Below the pieces are notes generated by a model. It ran no database searches, was not told the origin of the DNA, and saw only the letters and a list, made by a program, of their open reading frames with translations. DNA of 64,000 nt from Aquilonibacter sp963703325. GTDB taxonomy: Bacteria; Vulcanimicrobiota; Vulcanimicrobiia; Vulcanimicrobiales; Vulcanimicrobiaceae. Each line of letters opens with the position of its first letter. Position 1 is the first letter of the stretch. Positions 17,697-25,439 of this stretch are shown piece after piece. The position numbers were made by a program, and so were the translations under genes. Location: positions 2,480,001-2,544,000 of the forward strand of contig OY969805.1 in NCBI GenBank assembly GCA_963703325.1, in the 5' to 3' direction.

Positions 17697-18335
17697 ATGC
17701 CGAACGTTATCGACGCAACCGGGAAGGTCGTGCGCGACGTGCAAACGCCGGCCGCCTTCGCCCAGGATTACAGCGAGAAGAGTCACACGATTTTCCGCGC
17801 GGTCTACCGCGAACTTGCAAGCCCGCGTGCCGGCACCGCATCCACCAAGAAGCGCGACGAAGTAGCCGGCGGTGGTCGCAAGCCGTGGAAGCAAAAGGGA
17901 ACCGGGCGCGCGCGCCAAGGCTCCATTCGTTCACCGCAGTGGCGTCACGGCGGCGTGGTCTTCGGACCGCAACCGCGTAGCTACGTCAGCGACCTTAATA
18001 AGAAGGAACGCAAGCTCGCCTTCGTTGCGGCGCTCTCCGACCGCTTCAAAAACGACGCGGTCACGGTGCTCGATGCAGCCGGTTTTGCGTTGACCAAGAC
18101 CGCCGACTTCGCGAAGCTGCTCTTCGGCAGCGCCAAAGGCGCCAAGACCGGCCCGTCGACGCTGATCGTCACCGGCAAGGACGAGAGCGGCGCCGAAGCG
18201 ATCGTGCGCGTCGCGCGCAATCTCCGCAAGGTTGCCGTCACCGACACGGGCGCGCTCGACATCAAAGACGTGCTGCGCTACGAGCGGATCATCTTCACGA
18301 CCGCGGCCTTCGAGACGTTGGGAGAAAGCAAGTAA
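17697..18335 (+). CDS. rplD: 50S ribosomal protein L4
   Basis: The product has 212 residues. It shows the tunnel loop of L4 (GGGRKPWKQKGTGRARQGSI, about residues 58-77), followed by RSPQWRHGGVVFGP. L4 lines the exit tunnel and in some bacteria represses its own operon through the mRNA leader. It sits 3 nt after rplC and its stop overlaps the rplW start. The length is normal. Confidence 0.97.
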   Translation: MPNVIDATGKVVRDVQTPAAFAQDYSEKSHTIFRAVYRELASPRAGTASTKKRDEVAGGGRKPWKQKGTGRARQGSIRSPQWRHGGVVFGPQPRSYVSDLNKKERKLAFVAALSDRFKNDAVTVLDAAGFALTKTADFAKLLFGSAKGAKTGPSTLIVTGKDESGAEAIVRVARNLRKVAVTDTGALDIKDVLRYERIIFTTAAFETLGESK

Positions 18336-18643
18336 TGGACGCACGCGATGTGATCCTCTCGCCGCGCATTACCGAGAAATCGATGGCGAATGCGCTGGGT
18401 ACGCAGTACACGTTCGTCGTGCATCCGCACGCGACCAAGACGCAGATTCGTCATGCGATCGAATCGATCTTCAGCGTGAACGTCATGAGCGTCAACACGG
18501 TCAACGTGCGCGGTAAAGCGCGCAACTTCGCGCGTCGCGGCAACCGCACTAGCGGTAGTCAGAGCGACTTCAAGAAGGCCATCGTCACTTTGAAGCCCGG
18601 TCAAAAGATTGAACTGGGCGGCGTCAATTACTTCGAGCAATAA
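18335..18643 (+). CDS. rplW: 50S ribosomal protein L23
   Basis: The product has 102 residues, starting MDARDVILSPRITEKSMANA, with the conserved YTFVVHPHATKTQIRHAIE and a C terminus of KKAIVTLKPGQKIEL. L23 surrounds the tunnel exit and docks trigger factor and SRP. The ATG overlaps the last base of rplD. The basic loop (RGKARNFARRGNRTSGSQSD) contacts 23S rRNA. Confidence 0.96.
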   Translation: MDARDVILSPRITEKSMANALGTQYTFVVHPHATKTQIRHAIESIFSVNVMSVNTVNVRGKARNFARRGNRTSGSQSDFKKAIVTLKPGQKIELGGVNYFEQ

Positions 18644-18644
18644 G

Positions 18645-19472
18645 ATGCCTGTAAAAAAATATCGTCCGACCAGCCCCGGCCGTCGCTTCGTGACTACGAT
18701 GGATTTCTCGGATCTCTCCAAAGTCGATCCGGAGAAGTCGCTCATCGAAGTGCGCAAGAAGCACTCCGGCCGCAATAACAATGGGCACATTACCGTTCGG
18801 CATAAGGGCGGCGGCACGCGCAAACAGTATCGCATCATCGATTTCAAGCGATCGAAGGACGGCATTCCTGCCAAGGTTGCGACGGTCGAATACGATCCAA
18901 ACCGCAGTTCGCGCATCGCGCTGCTTCACTATAAAGATGGCGAGAAGCGCTACATTCTTGCGCCGCTGGGCCTTCGCGTCGGCGACGTGGTCGAGTCGGG
19001 GCCGTCCGCCGACATCAAGCCCGGCAACGCGCTGCCGATCAAGAACATTCCGGTCGGTACCGTGATCCACAATATCGAGTTGCGCCCAGGACAAGGCGCG
19101 AAGCTGGTTCGCTCGGCTGGCGTTGCGGCGCAACTCATGGCCAAAGAGAACGAGTATTCACAAGTGCGCATGCCGTCGGGCGAAGTGCGCAAGATTCACA
19201 TCGAGTGCCGTGCCACGATCGGTCAGCTCGGCAATGTCGAGCACGAAAACCAGGTCATCGGCACGGCCGGCCGTTCGCGCCATCTCGGCAAGCGTCCGGC
19301 GGTTCGCGGTATCGCGATGAATCCGGTCGATCACCCGCACGGCGGTGGTGAAGCGCGTTCCACCTCGGGACGTCCGCCGACTACGCCTTGGGGTGTGATG
19401 ACGATGGGCAAGAAGACGCGCCGTAACAAGCGCACGACCAAGATGATCGTTCGTAAGCGAGGTTCCAAGTAA
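18645..19472 (+). CDS. rplB: 50S ribosomal protein L2
   Basis: The product is 275 residues from the ATG at 18645 (MPVKKYRPTSPGRRF). It shows HKGGGTRKQYRIIDFKR, the KLVRSAGVAAQLMAKE core and the signature region RGIAMNPVDHPHGGGEAR, which holds the His implicated in the peptidyl-transferase centre. The start is chosen by homology; 12 residues of open frame upstream overlap rplW and are not L2-like. The gene is 1 nt after the rplW stop. Confidence 0.98.
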   Translation: MPVKKYRPTSPGRRFVTTMDFSDLSKVDPEKSLIEVRKKHSGRNNNGHITVRHKGGGTRKQYRIIDFKRSKDGIPAKVATVEYDPNRSSRIALLHYKDGEKRYILAPLGLRVGDVVESGPSADIKPGNALPIKNIPVGTVIHNIELRPGQGAKLVRSAGVAAQLMAKENEYSQVRMPSGEVRKIHIECRATIGQLGNVEHENQVIGTAGRSRHLGKRPAVRGIAMNPVDHPHGGGEARSTSGRPPTTPWGVMTMGKKTRRNKRTTKMIVRKRGSK

Positions 19473-19750
19473 TGGGTCGCAGCCTTAAGAAGGGCCCCTT
19501 CGTGGCAGATCACCTGCTCAAGAAGGTTGAAAAGCTCAACGAGACGCGCGAAAAGCGCGTCGTCAAAACCTGGAGCCGCGCGTCGACGATCGTGCCGGCG
19601 ATGGTCGGTCATACCATCGGCGTGCACAACGGTAGAGCGCACGTGCCGGTCTACATCACCGAAAACATGGTCGGGCACAAGCTCGGCGAGTTCGCTCCGA
19701 CGCGCAGTTTCCGCGGGCACGGTGGCGACAAAGCGGCGGTGAAGGCATGA
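19472..19750 (+). CDS. rpsS: 50S-adjacent small subunit protein S19
   Basis: 30S ribosomal protein S19, with 92 residues (MGRSLKKGPFVADHLLKKVE). The signature is in RASTIVPAMVGHTIGVHNGR and GHKLGEFAPTRSFRGHGG. S19 binds the 16S 3' domain with S13 near the A site. The ATG overlaps the last base of rplB, and the stop overlaps rplV by 4 nt. Normal in length. Confidence 0.97.
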   Translation: MGRSLKKGPFVADHLLKKVEKLNETREKRVVKTWSRASTIVPAMVGHTIGVHNGRAHVPVYITENMVGHKLGEFAPTRSFRGHGGDKAAVKA

Positions 19751-20247
19751 CGACCCGTTCTTCGACAAGTACCGAACAGCAAGCGGTCGCGCACCTGAAG
19801 TTCGTGCGCATGGCGCCGCGCAAACTGCGCCGTGTCGCCGACGCGATTCGCGGCAAGAGCGTGCGCGAAGCGCTCACGATGCTGCAATTCGCCGGTGTTT
19901 ATGCCGCCGAGCCCATCGAAAAGCTCGTCCGCAGCGCCGTGGCCAATGCCGGCAACAACCACTCGATGAACACAGACGAGTTGTTCATCGCGCGCATTAC
20001 GGTCGACGGTGGTCCGGGCGGTCGCTTCACGAAGCGTCTCGATCCCCGCGCTCAGGGCCGCGCGTACTTCAAACGTAAGCGTCTATCGCACGTGACGGTC
20101 GTCGTCAGCGAGACGCCGCCGGTGAAGAAGCGCAAAGCGCGCAGCGGCGCGTCGGTTTCGGTCAAGCGCGCGCCCGCTCGCCGCGCCGCGACTACTCCAA
20201 AGCGCACCGCTAAGCGCACTGCAAAATCTGCGGAGGCAACCGCCTAA
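19747..20247 (+). CDS. rplV: 50S ribosomal protein L22 with basic C-terminal tail
   Basis: The product has 166 residues. The L22 core (about 12-120) reads AHLKFVRMAPRKLRRVADAI, then GGPGGRFTKRLDPRAQGRAY and KRKRLSHVTVVVSE. The tunnel hairpin is intact. It is followed by about 45 extra residues rich in Lys, Arg, Ala and Thr (VKRAPARRAATTPKRTAKRT). E. coli L22 has 110 residues, so the tail is a lineage-specific rRNA-binding extension like those on L15 and S3 here. Confidence 0.96.
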   Translation: MTTRSSTSTEQQAVAHLKFVRMAPRKLRRVADAIRGKSVREALTMLQFAGVYAAEPIEKLVRSAVANAGNNHSMNTDELFIARITVDGGPGGRFTKRLDPRAQGRAYFKRKRLSHVTVVVSETPPVKKRKARSGASVSVKRAPARRAATTPKRTAKRTAKSAEATA

Positions 20248-20250
20248 CCT

Positions 20251-21171
20251 ATGGGTCAGAAAATACATCCGGTCGGCCTTCGCCTGGGCATCACGCGTAC
20301 GTGGGACAGCCGTTGGTTCGAGAAAAAGCACTATATCGACTGGCTGCACGAAGACGTCAAGATTCGTCAGTTCTTCAATAAGTGGATGCGTTCGGCCGCG
20401 ATCAGCAAGATCGAGATCGAGCGCCGCGCCAATCAAGCGCGCGTGATCGTCAACACCGCCAAGCCGGGTATCATTATCGGCAAGCGCGGCGTGGGCATCG
20501 AAGAGATCCGCAAGAACCTCGAAAAACTGACCGGCAAGAACGTTCAAGTCAACGTGATGGAGATCAAGCATCCCGAGCTCGATGCGCGTCTGGTGGGACA
20601 GAACATCGTCGATCAGCTCGAGAAGCGCATTGCATTCCGCCGCGCGATGAAACAGGCGATCATGCGTACGATGAAGGCCGGCGCGCGCGGCGTCAAGGTG
20701 CAAGTGTCGGGTCGTCTCGGCGGCGCGGAAATTGCCCGCACCGAGCGCAACGCCGACGGCAAGGTGCCGTTGCACACGCTGCGCGCCGACATCGATTACG
20801 CGCACGTTGAGGCATTCACGACGTTCGGCCGTATCGGTGTGAAAGTGTGGATCTATCGCGGTGAAGTTCTACCTGACCAACCGCGTCAAACGAACACGGT
20901 CGATCGCGCCGAGCGTCAGGGTGGATTCCGCGATCGCCGCGAGCGCGGCGGCCGCGGCCGCGGACGCGGCCCGGGCGGCCCCGGTGGTCCGAACGGCCCC
21001 GGCGGCGGACGTCCGTTGCAAGGTGGCGCACCCGCGTCGGCAGAGCCGTCGAGCGAGCCGGTCGTCGTCGACCACGACGTCCTTCGACAGGCTCAGGACG
21101 GGCTCATTAGTGAAGCGGCCAACGCACCGTACGACAGCGGCGCGGCGCCGGCCGAGGGGAGTGCAGAATAA
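20251..21171 (+). CDS. rpsC: 30S ribosomal protein S3 with low-complexity C-terminal tail
   Basis: The product has 306 residues against about 210-235 usually. The S3 core is complete: GQKIHPVGLRLGITRTWDSR, the KH motif IIIGKRGVGIEEIRKNLEKL, and VKVQVSGRLGGAEIARTE. From about residue 225 a tail rich in Gly, Pro and Arg (RGRGRGPGGPGGPNGPGGGR) leads into an acidic, Ala-rich end. A 23-bp palindrome of a dispersed repeat family lies inside the tail and encodes part of it (DVLRQAQDGL). S3 forms the mRNA entry pore of the 30S subunit. Confidence 0.96.
   Translation: MGQKIHPVGLRLGITRTWDSRWFEKKHYIDWLHEDVKIRQFFNKWMRSAAISKIEIERRANQARVIVNTAKPGIIIGKRGVGIEEIRKNLEKLTGKNVQVNVMEIKHPELDARLVGQNIVDQLEKRIAFRRAMKQAIMRTMKAGARGVKVQVSGRLGGAEIARTERNADGKVPLHTLRADIDYAHVEAFTTFGRIGVKVWIYRGEVLPDQPRQTNTVDRAERQGGFRDRRERGGRGRGRGPGGPGGPNGPGGGRPLQGGAPASAEPSSEPVVVDHDVLRQAQDGLISEAANAPYDSGAAPAEGSAE
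21078..21100. repeat. Short REP-like palindrome within the rpsC tail
   Basis: CGTCCT...AGGACG with TCGACAGGCTC between. The same unit with two changes lies in the 16S-23S spacer at 50481-50503. It is in the reading frame and encodes residues of the S3 extension. Confidence 0.65.
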
Positions 21172-21591
21172 ATGTTGACGCCTAAACGAGTGAAGTGGCG
21201 CAAAGTGCAGCGCGGTCGCATGACCGGGCGCGCGCTGCGCGGCAGCACGCTGACGTTCGGCGAATTCGGTCTGCAGGCGATGGAGCCGTGCTGGATGACG
21301 AATCGTCAGATCGAGGCCGCGCGTATCGCGATGACGCGTCACATTAAACGCGGCGGTAAGGTGTGGATCAAGGTCTTCCCTGATAAACCCGTCACGAAGA
21401 AGCCGGCCGAAGTCCGCATGGGTGCCGGTAAAGGCAACCCGGAGTTCTGGGTTGCGGTCGTGCGCCCCGGACGCATCCTGTTCGAGCTCTCGGGCGTCGA
21501 ACCGATCGTCGCGAAAGAAGCACTGCGGCTTGCAGCTTCCAAACTTCCGATCGAAACGAGGCTGGTTTCGCGTGAGGAGGCATCGGCATGA
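21172..21591 (+). CDS. rplP: 50S ribosomal protein L16
   Basis: The product has 139 residues (MLTPKRVKWRKVQRGRMTGR). The family motifs GLQAMEPCWMTNRQIEAARI and GKVWIKVFPDKPVTKKPAEV are present, with the basic loop RMGAGKGNPEFWVAVVRPGR. L16 organises the A-site region of the 50S subunit. It starts directly after the rpsC stop and overlaps rpmC by 4 nt. Length as expected. Confidence 0.97.
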   Translation: MLTPKRVKWRKVQRGRMTGRALRGSTLTFGEFGLQAMEPCWMTNRQIEAARIAMTRHIKRGGKVWIKVFPDKPVTKKPAEVRMGAGKGNPEFWVAVVRPGRILFELSGVEPIVAKEALRLAASKLPIETRLVSREEASA

Positions 21592-21809
21592 AGAAGGGTG
21601 AGTTAAACGAACTGCGCGGTCAAACGTTGGCAGAATTGCAGCAAAAGGCGCGCGAGACGAAGTCGGAGCTCTTCAACCTGCGCTTTGCGCTTCGCACCGG
21701 CCATCTGACCGATTTTAGCAAGATCAAAGCGATGCGCCGTGCGTACGCTCAGATCCAAACCGTCATCTCCGAAAAGCGGATGGCCGAGGAGCAGCATGGA
21801 GCAGCATAA
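21588..21809 (+). CDS. rpmC: 50S ribosomal protein L29
   Basis: The product is 73 residues of mainly helix (KGELNELRGQTLAELQQKAR, then ELFNLRFALRTGHLTDFSKI). L29 sits at the tunnel exit next to L23. The ATG overlaps the rplP stop, and the 3' end overlaps rpsQ by 14 nt. Slightly longer than the 63 residues of E. coli. Confidence 0.95.
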   Translation: MKKGELNELRGQTLAELQQKARETKSELFNLRFALRTGHLTDFSKIKAMRRAYAQIQTVISEKRMAEEQHGAA

Positions 21810-22065
21810 CGTTCGAGTGGTAGCACGCCGCGTGAAACAAGGCCGCGTCGCATCGGACAAGATGGACAAGACGATCGTCGTCGTGACCGAGACGCGCGTT
21901 CCGCACCCGACCTACGGCAAGATCGTTCGCAAGTCGACGCGTTTCAAAGCGCACGACGAGAAGAACGAGGCCAAGGTGGGCGATGTCGTGCGCATCATGG
22001 AATGCCGGCCGCTTTCGCGTGACAAGCGTTGGCGTCTGGTCGAGATCGTGGAGCGAGCGAAGTAA
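21796..22065 (+). CDS. rpsQ: 30S ribosomal protein S17
   Basis: The product is 89 residues from the ATG that overlaps the rpmC end (MEQHNVRVVARRVKQGRVAS). The S17 OB-fold signature KMDKTIVVVTETRVPHPTYG and GDVVRIMECRPLSRDKRW is complete. S17 is a primary binder of 16S rRNA. The choice of start follows homology and removes 19 non-homologous upstream residues. Confidence 0.96.
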   Translation: MEQHNVRVVARRVKQGRVASDKMDKTIVVVTETRVPHPTYGKIVRKSTRFKAHDEKNEAKVGDVVRIMECRPLSRDKRWRLVEIVERAK

Positions 22066-22069
22066 GACT

Positions 22070-22447
22070 ATGATTCAACAAGAGACACGGCTCAAGGTAG
22101 CCGACAACAGTGGGGCTCGAGAGCTGCTGGTGATCCACATCAGCGGCGGGAGCCGTCACGCCTACGCGCACGTCGGCGACATCGTCGTCGGCACGGTTAA
22201 GAGCGCCATTCCCGGTGCCGCCGTGAAGAAGGGACAAGTCGTCAAGGCCGTGATCGTGCGCACGTCGTCGCCGATCCGCCGTCCTGATGGGTCGGTCGTG
22301 CGCTGCGACGACAACGCCTGCGTGATCATCAAAGGCGAAAAAGACAATCTCGATCCGCGCGGCACGCGCGTCTTCGGTCCGGTCATGCGCGAACTGCGCG
22401 ACCGCGGCTTCTTGAAGATCGCTTCGCTCGCACCGGAGGTGCTCTAA
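22070..22447 (+). CDS. rplN: 50S ribosomal protein L14
   Basis: The product is 125 residues from the ATG at 22070 (MIQQETRLKVADNSGARELL). The conserved DNACVIIKGEKDNLDPRGTR and FGPVMRELRDRGFLKIASLA mark L14, part of an intersubunit bridge. It follows rpsQ by 4 nt. This is the junction of the S10 and spc gene groups, which are fused here without a terminator. Confidence 0.97.
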   Translation: MIQQETRLKVADNSGARELLVIHISGGSRHAYAHVGDIVVGTVKSAIPGAAVKKGQVVKAVIVRTSSPIRRPDGSVVRCDDNACVIIKGEKDNLDPRGTRVFGPVMRELRDRGFLKIASLAPEVL

Positions 22448-22449
22448 CC

Positions 22450-22809
22450 ATGGCTTATAAGCCAAGCATCGTCAAAGGCGATACCGTGATGATTCGCCGC
22501 GGCAAAGAAAAAGGTAAGCGCGGCGTGGTCAAAGCGGTGCTGGCCGATCACGGCCACGCGACCGTCGAAGGACTCAACATCGTCAAGCGTCACACCAAGG
22601 CCGGGCAGCAGCGCGGCAATATGGGTTCGGGGCAGAGCGGTGGCATTATCGAGAAGGAAGCGCCGCTTCCCATCTCTGCGCTGCAGTACGTCTGCGAGAA
22701 GTGCAAGACGCCGACGCGCCTCCGTCGCGGCCGGACGGCCGATGGCGTACCCCATCGCGTGTGCGTGAAGTGCGGCGAGCCGGCTCGTGAGTCGGCGAAG
22801 GGAGCATAG
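22450..22809 (+). CDS. rplX: 50S ribosomal protein L24 (zinc-ribbon form)
   Basis: The product has 119 residues. The N-terminal KOW motif (VKGDTVMIRRGKEKGKRGVV) is followed by GLNIVKRHTKAG and a C-terminal ribbon with two Cys pairs (CEKC and CVKC), probably binding zinc. L24 binds the 5' end of 23S rRNA and assists early assembly. The gene starts 2 nt after rplN and ends 2 nt before rplE. Confidence 0.96.
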   Translation: MAYKPSIVKGDTVMIRRGKEKGKRGVVKAVLADHGHATVEGLNIVKRHTKAGQQRGNMGSGQSGGIIEKEAPLPISALQYVCEKCKTPTRLRRGRTADGVPHRVCVKCGEPARESAKGA

Positions 22810-22811
22810 CC

Positions 22812-23363
22812 GTGGCAACGCGTCTCAAAGAGAAGTATCAGGGTTCGGTGCGTAAGCAGCTTCAGGAGAAGTTCGGTTACAAGAACATCGAGCAGATTCC
22901 CAAGCTCGAAAAGGTCGTCGTGAACATGAGCGTCGGCGATGCGATCGCCAATGCCAAGGCACTCGATCTGGCCGTTGCCGAGCTCACCCAAATCACGGGT
23001 CAGAAACCCATCGTCACGAAGGCGAAGAAGTCGATCGCAGCGTTCAAGCTGCGTGAGGGCATGAACATCGGCGCGAAGGTCACCCTGCGCGGCGACCGGA
23101 TGTACATCTTCCTCGACAAGCTCTTTAACATCGTGCTTCCACGTATCCGCGACTTTCGCGGGCTGCCGTCGAAATCGTTCGATGGGCGCGGCAATTACAA
23201 TCTGGGCCTGCGCGAGCAGTTGGTCTTCCCGGAGATCAACTTCGACAAGGTCGACAAGGCGCGCGGCATGGACATTACGATCGTCACGACGGCGAAGTCG
23301 GACGAAGAGGCGTCGGAGTTTCTCACCGCGATGGGACTCCCGCTGCAGAAGGGACGGAACTAG
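22812..23363 (+). CDS. rplE: 50S ribosomal protein L5
   Basis: The product has 183 residues from a GTG (ATRLKEKYQGSVRKQLQEKF). L5 motifs are KVVVNMSVGDAIANAK, the signature around VTKAKKSIAAFKLREGM, and RDFRGLPSKSFDGRGNYNLG. It binds 5S rRNA and forms part of the central protuberance. The stop overlaps the start of the small S14 gene. Length is normal. Confidence 0.97.
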   Translation: MATRLKEKYQGSVRKQLQEKFGYKNIEQIPKLEKVVVNMSVGDAIANAKALDLAVAELTQITGQKPIVTKAKKSIAAFKLREGMNIGAKVTLRGDRMYIFLDKLFNIVLPRIRDFRGLPSKSFDGRGNYNLGLREQLVFPEINFDKVDKARGMDITIVTTAKSDEEASEFLTAMGLPLQKGRN

Positions 23364-23548
23364 TGGCAAAGACCAGCTTGATCGTGAAGTCGCAACGGAC
23401 GCCGAAGTTCGGCGTGCGCGCGCACAATCGTTGCAAGATTTGTGGACGGCCGCGCGGCTATCTGCGGAAGTTTGCCATGTGCCGCATCTGCTTCCGCGAG
23501 AACGCGCACAAAGGCGTCGTTCCCGGCGTGACCAAGGCGTCGTGGTAG
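23363..23548 (+). CDS. rpsZ: 30S ribosomal protein S14, zinc-binding (type Z)
   Basis: This short S14 has 61 residues and a GTG start overlapping the rplE stop. It has the four zinc ligands of the Cys-plus form (CKIC and CRIC) and the signature RCKICGRPRGYLRKFAMCRI. S14 is a late-binding protein of the 30S head. A Cys-lacking S14 is not seen in the window. Confidence 0.96.
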   Translation: MAKTSLIVKSQRTPKFGVRAHNRCKICGRPRGYLRKFAMCRICFRENAHKGVVPGVTKASW

Positions 23549-23563
23549 GGAGGGCATGACATA

Positions 23564-23965
23564 ATGGCTGCTATTACCGATCCGGTCGCCGATTTGCTCA
23601 CGCGCATTCGCAATGCGAACACGGCCAATCACAAAACGGTCGACTGCCCGGCATCGCGCGTCAAGGTTGCAATCTCGCAAATCCTCAAGGACGAAGGGTT
23701 CATCGAGGACTTCGAGCGGGTCAACGAAGGGCCGCAAGGCACGCTGCGCATTCGTCTCAAGTACGGTCCGGAGAAAGAAAAAGTTATCACCGGCCTGCGC
23801 CGCATTTCGCGTCCCGGCTTGCGCGTCTATACGCCCAAGACCGAGATTCCGCGCGTGCTCGGCGGTTTGGGTTTGGTCATCATCTCGACCTCGCAAGGCA
23901 TCATGTCCGGCAAACGAGCCAAAAAGCTCGGCGTCGGCGGTGAAGTCCTGGCGTACGTTTGGTGA
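23564..23965 (+). CDS. rpsH: 30S ribosomal protein S8
   Basis: The product has 133 residues (AITDPVADLLTRIRNANTAN). The C-terminal signature ISTSQGIMSGKRAKKLGVGG is intact. S8 binds the central domain of 16S rRNA and in E. coli represses the spc operon by binding its mRNA. It is 15 nt after the S14 gene. Confidence 0.97.
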   Translation: MAAITDPVADLLTRIRNANTANHKTVDCPASRVKVAISQILKDEGFIEDFERVNEGPQGTLRIRLKYGPEKEKVITGLRRISRPGLRVYTPKTEIPRVLGGLGLVIISTSQGIMSGKRAKKLGVGGEVLAYVW

Positions 23966-23991
23966 CTTTAATGGGAGTTAGAACTTAAGTT

Positions 23992-24543
23992 ATGTCTAGA
24001 ATTGGAAAACTGCCGGTCAAAGTTCCCAGCGGCGTCAACGTAACGTTGGGCGAGGACGAGGTGGTCGTCAAGGGCCCCAAAGGCGAGTTGCGTCAGACGA
24101 TTCTGACGCAAGCGGTCGCTGTGAAGCTCGAAGACGGAAAAGTGATCGTCGAGCGCAAGGGCGATACGAAACCGCAACGCTCGCTGCACGGTTTGACGCG
24201 CACGCTGATCTCGAACATGGTTGAAGGCGTGAGCAAGGGCTTCCGCAAGAGTCTCGAGATTCAGGGCGTCGGCTATCGTGCCGCCAAGGCGGGCGAAAAG
24301 TTGAACCTGAGCCTGGGATACTCACACCCGGTCGTGTTCGAAGCGCCCAAGGGCATCACGCTCTCGGTCGAGGGACAGAACAAGATTCACGTGGACGGCA
24401 TTGACAAGCAACAAGTCGGTCAGGTCGCTGCGGAGATCCGCTCGCTGCGCGCGCCCGAGCCGTACAAGGGCAAAGGCATTCGTTACGAGGGCGAGATCAT
24501 TCGCAAGAAACTCGGTAAGGCCGGAAAGGCAGGCAAGAAGTAA
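23992..24543 (+). CDS. rplF: 50S ribosomal protein L6
   Basis: The product has 183 residues (MSRIGKLPVKVPSGVNVTLG). It has two repeated alpha/beta domains, with the signature PEPYKGKGIRYEGEIIRKK near the end. L6 lies near the GTPase-factor binding site. It is preceded by 26 nt of AT-rich spacer, one of the few gaps in this operon. The rplR start follows directly after its stop. Confidence 0.97.
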   Translation: MSRIGKLPVKVPSGVNVTLGEDEVVVKGPKGELRQTILTQAVAVKLEDGKVIVERKGDTKPQRSLHGLTRTLISNMVEGVSKGFRKSLEIQGVGYRAAKAGEKLNLSLGYSHPVVFEAPKGITLSVEGQNKIHVDGIDKQQVGQVAAEIRSLRAPEPYKGKGIRYEGEIIRKKLGKAGKAGKK

Positions 24544-24909
24544 ATGGCGCGCATTTCTAAAGACGACTCGCGTCGCGCCCGCCATCAACGCCTTCGCAAG
24601 AAGCTTGCCGGCTCGAACGATTGTCCGCGCCTGATGGTGAAGCGCACGCTGCATCACATCTACGCGACGCTCATTGACGACGCGAAGGGCCACACCCTCG
24701 CTGCGGCGTCAACGCGCGATAAATCGGTCGGCGAGTCACTGGGCTCGAAGACCAATCTCGATGCGGCCAAAGCCGTGGGCGCGGCGATCGCGGCCAAGGC
24801 AAAGGCTGCGGGCATCACCGTCGTCGTGTTCGATCGCGGCGGATATAAATATCACGGTCGCATCCAAGCGCTCGCCGATGCGGCGCGCGAAGCGGGGCTG
24901 AACTTCTAA
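24544..24909 (+). CDS. rplR: 50S ribosomal protein L18
   Basis: The product has 121 residues. The N-terminal basic arm (DDSRRARHQRLRKKLAGSND) is followed by the 5S-rRNA binding core with RTLHHIYATLIDDAKGHTLA and FDRGGYKYHGRIQALADAAR. L18 forms the 5S complex with L5. Its last base overlaps the rpsE start. Length is normal. Confidence 0.97.
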   Translation: MARISKDDSRRARHQRLRKKLAGSNDCPRLMVKRTLHHIYATLIDDAKGHTLAAASTRDKSVGESLGSKTNLDAAKAVGAAIAAKAKAAGITVVVFDRGGYKYHGRIQALADAAREAGLNF

Positions 24910-25421
24910 TGAATTATCGTGGTGGTCGCGAACGCGACAACAGTGGATTCGAAGAGACCGTCGTGCGCGTCAATCGCGTTGCGAAGGTCGTCAAGGGCGG
25001 TAAGCGCTTTAGCTTCAGCGCGCTCGTCGTGGTCGGCGATCGTAAGGGCAAGGTCGGGTTTGCCATCGGCAAAGCCGGCGAGGTGCCCGAAGCAATTCGC
25101 AAAGCTGTCGAACAAGCCAAGAAGAACCTTGTGACCGTGCCGATGGTCGAGAAGACCATTCCGCACATGGTGAACATGCAAGTCGGCGCGGCGAAAGTTC
25201 TGCTCAAGCCGGCAGCGCCCGGTACCGGCGTGATCGCCGGCGGATCGATGCGCGCGGTGCTCGAGCTTGCGGGCATTCACGACATCCTGTGCAAGTCGCT
25301 TGGTTCGAATAACCCGATCAACGTCGTGCTCGCAACCATTGAGGCGCTGCGTTCGCTCAAGACGGCCGATAAGGTCGCCGCACTGCGCGGGAAAACCGCG
25401 AAAGACATCTTCGCCGCCTAA
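24909..25421 (+). CDS. rpsE: 30S ribosomal protein S5
   Basis: The product has 170 residues (MNYRGGRERDNSGFEETVVR). The double-stranded RNA-binding-like N domain shows VAKVVKGGKRFSFSALVVVG and GKVGFAIGKAGEVPEAIRKA, and the C domain has GVIAGGSMRAVLELAGIHDI. S5 helps control decoding accuracy. In most bacteria rpmD follows, but here the next frame is the extended rplO. Confidence 0.97.
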   Translation: MNYRGGRERDNSGFEETVVRVNRVAKVVKGGKRFSFSALVVVGDRKGKVGFAIGKAGEVPEAIRKAVEQAKKNLVTVPMVEKTIPHMVNMQVGAAKVLLKPAAPGTGVIAGGSMRAVLELAGIHDILCKSLGSNNPINVVLATIEALRSLKTADKVAALRGKTAKDIFAA

Positions 25422-25439
25422 TCGGCGAGAGAAAGAATC

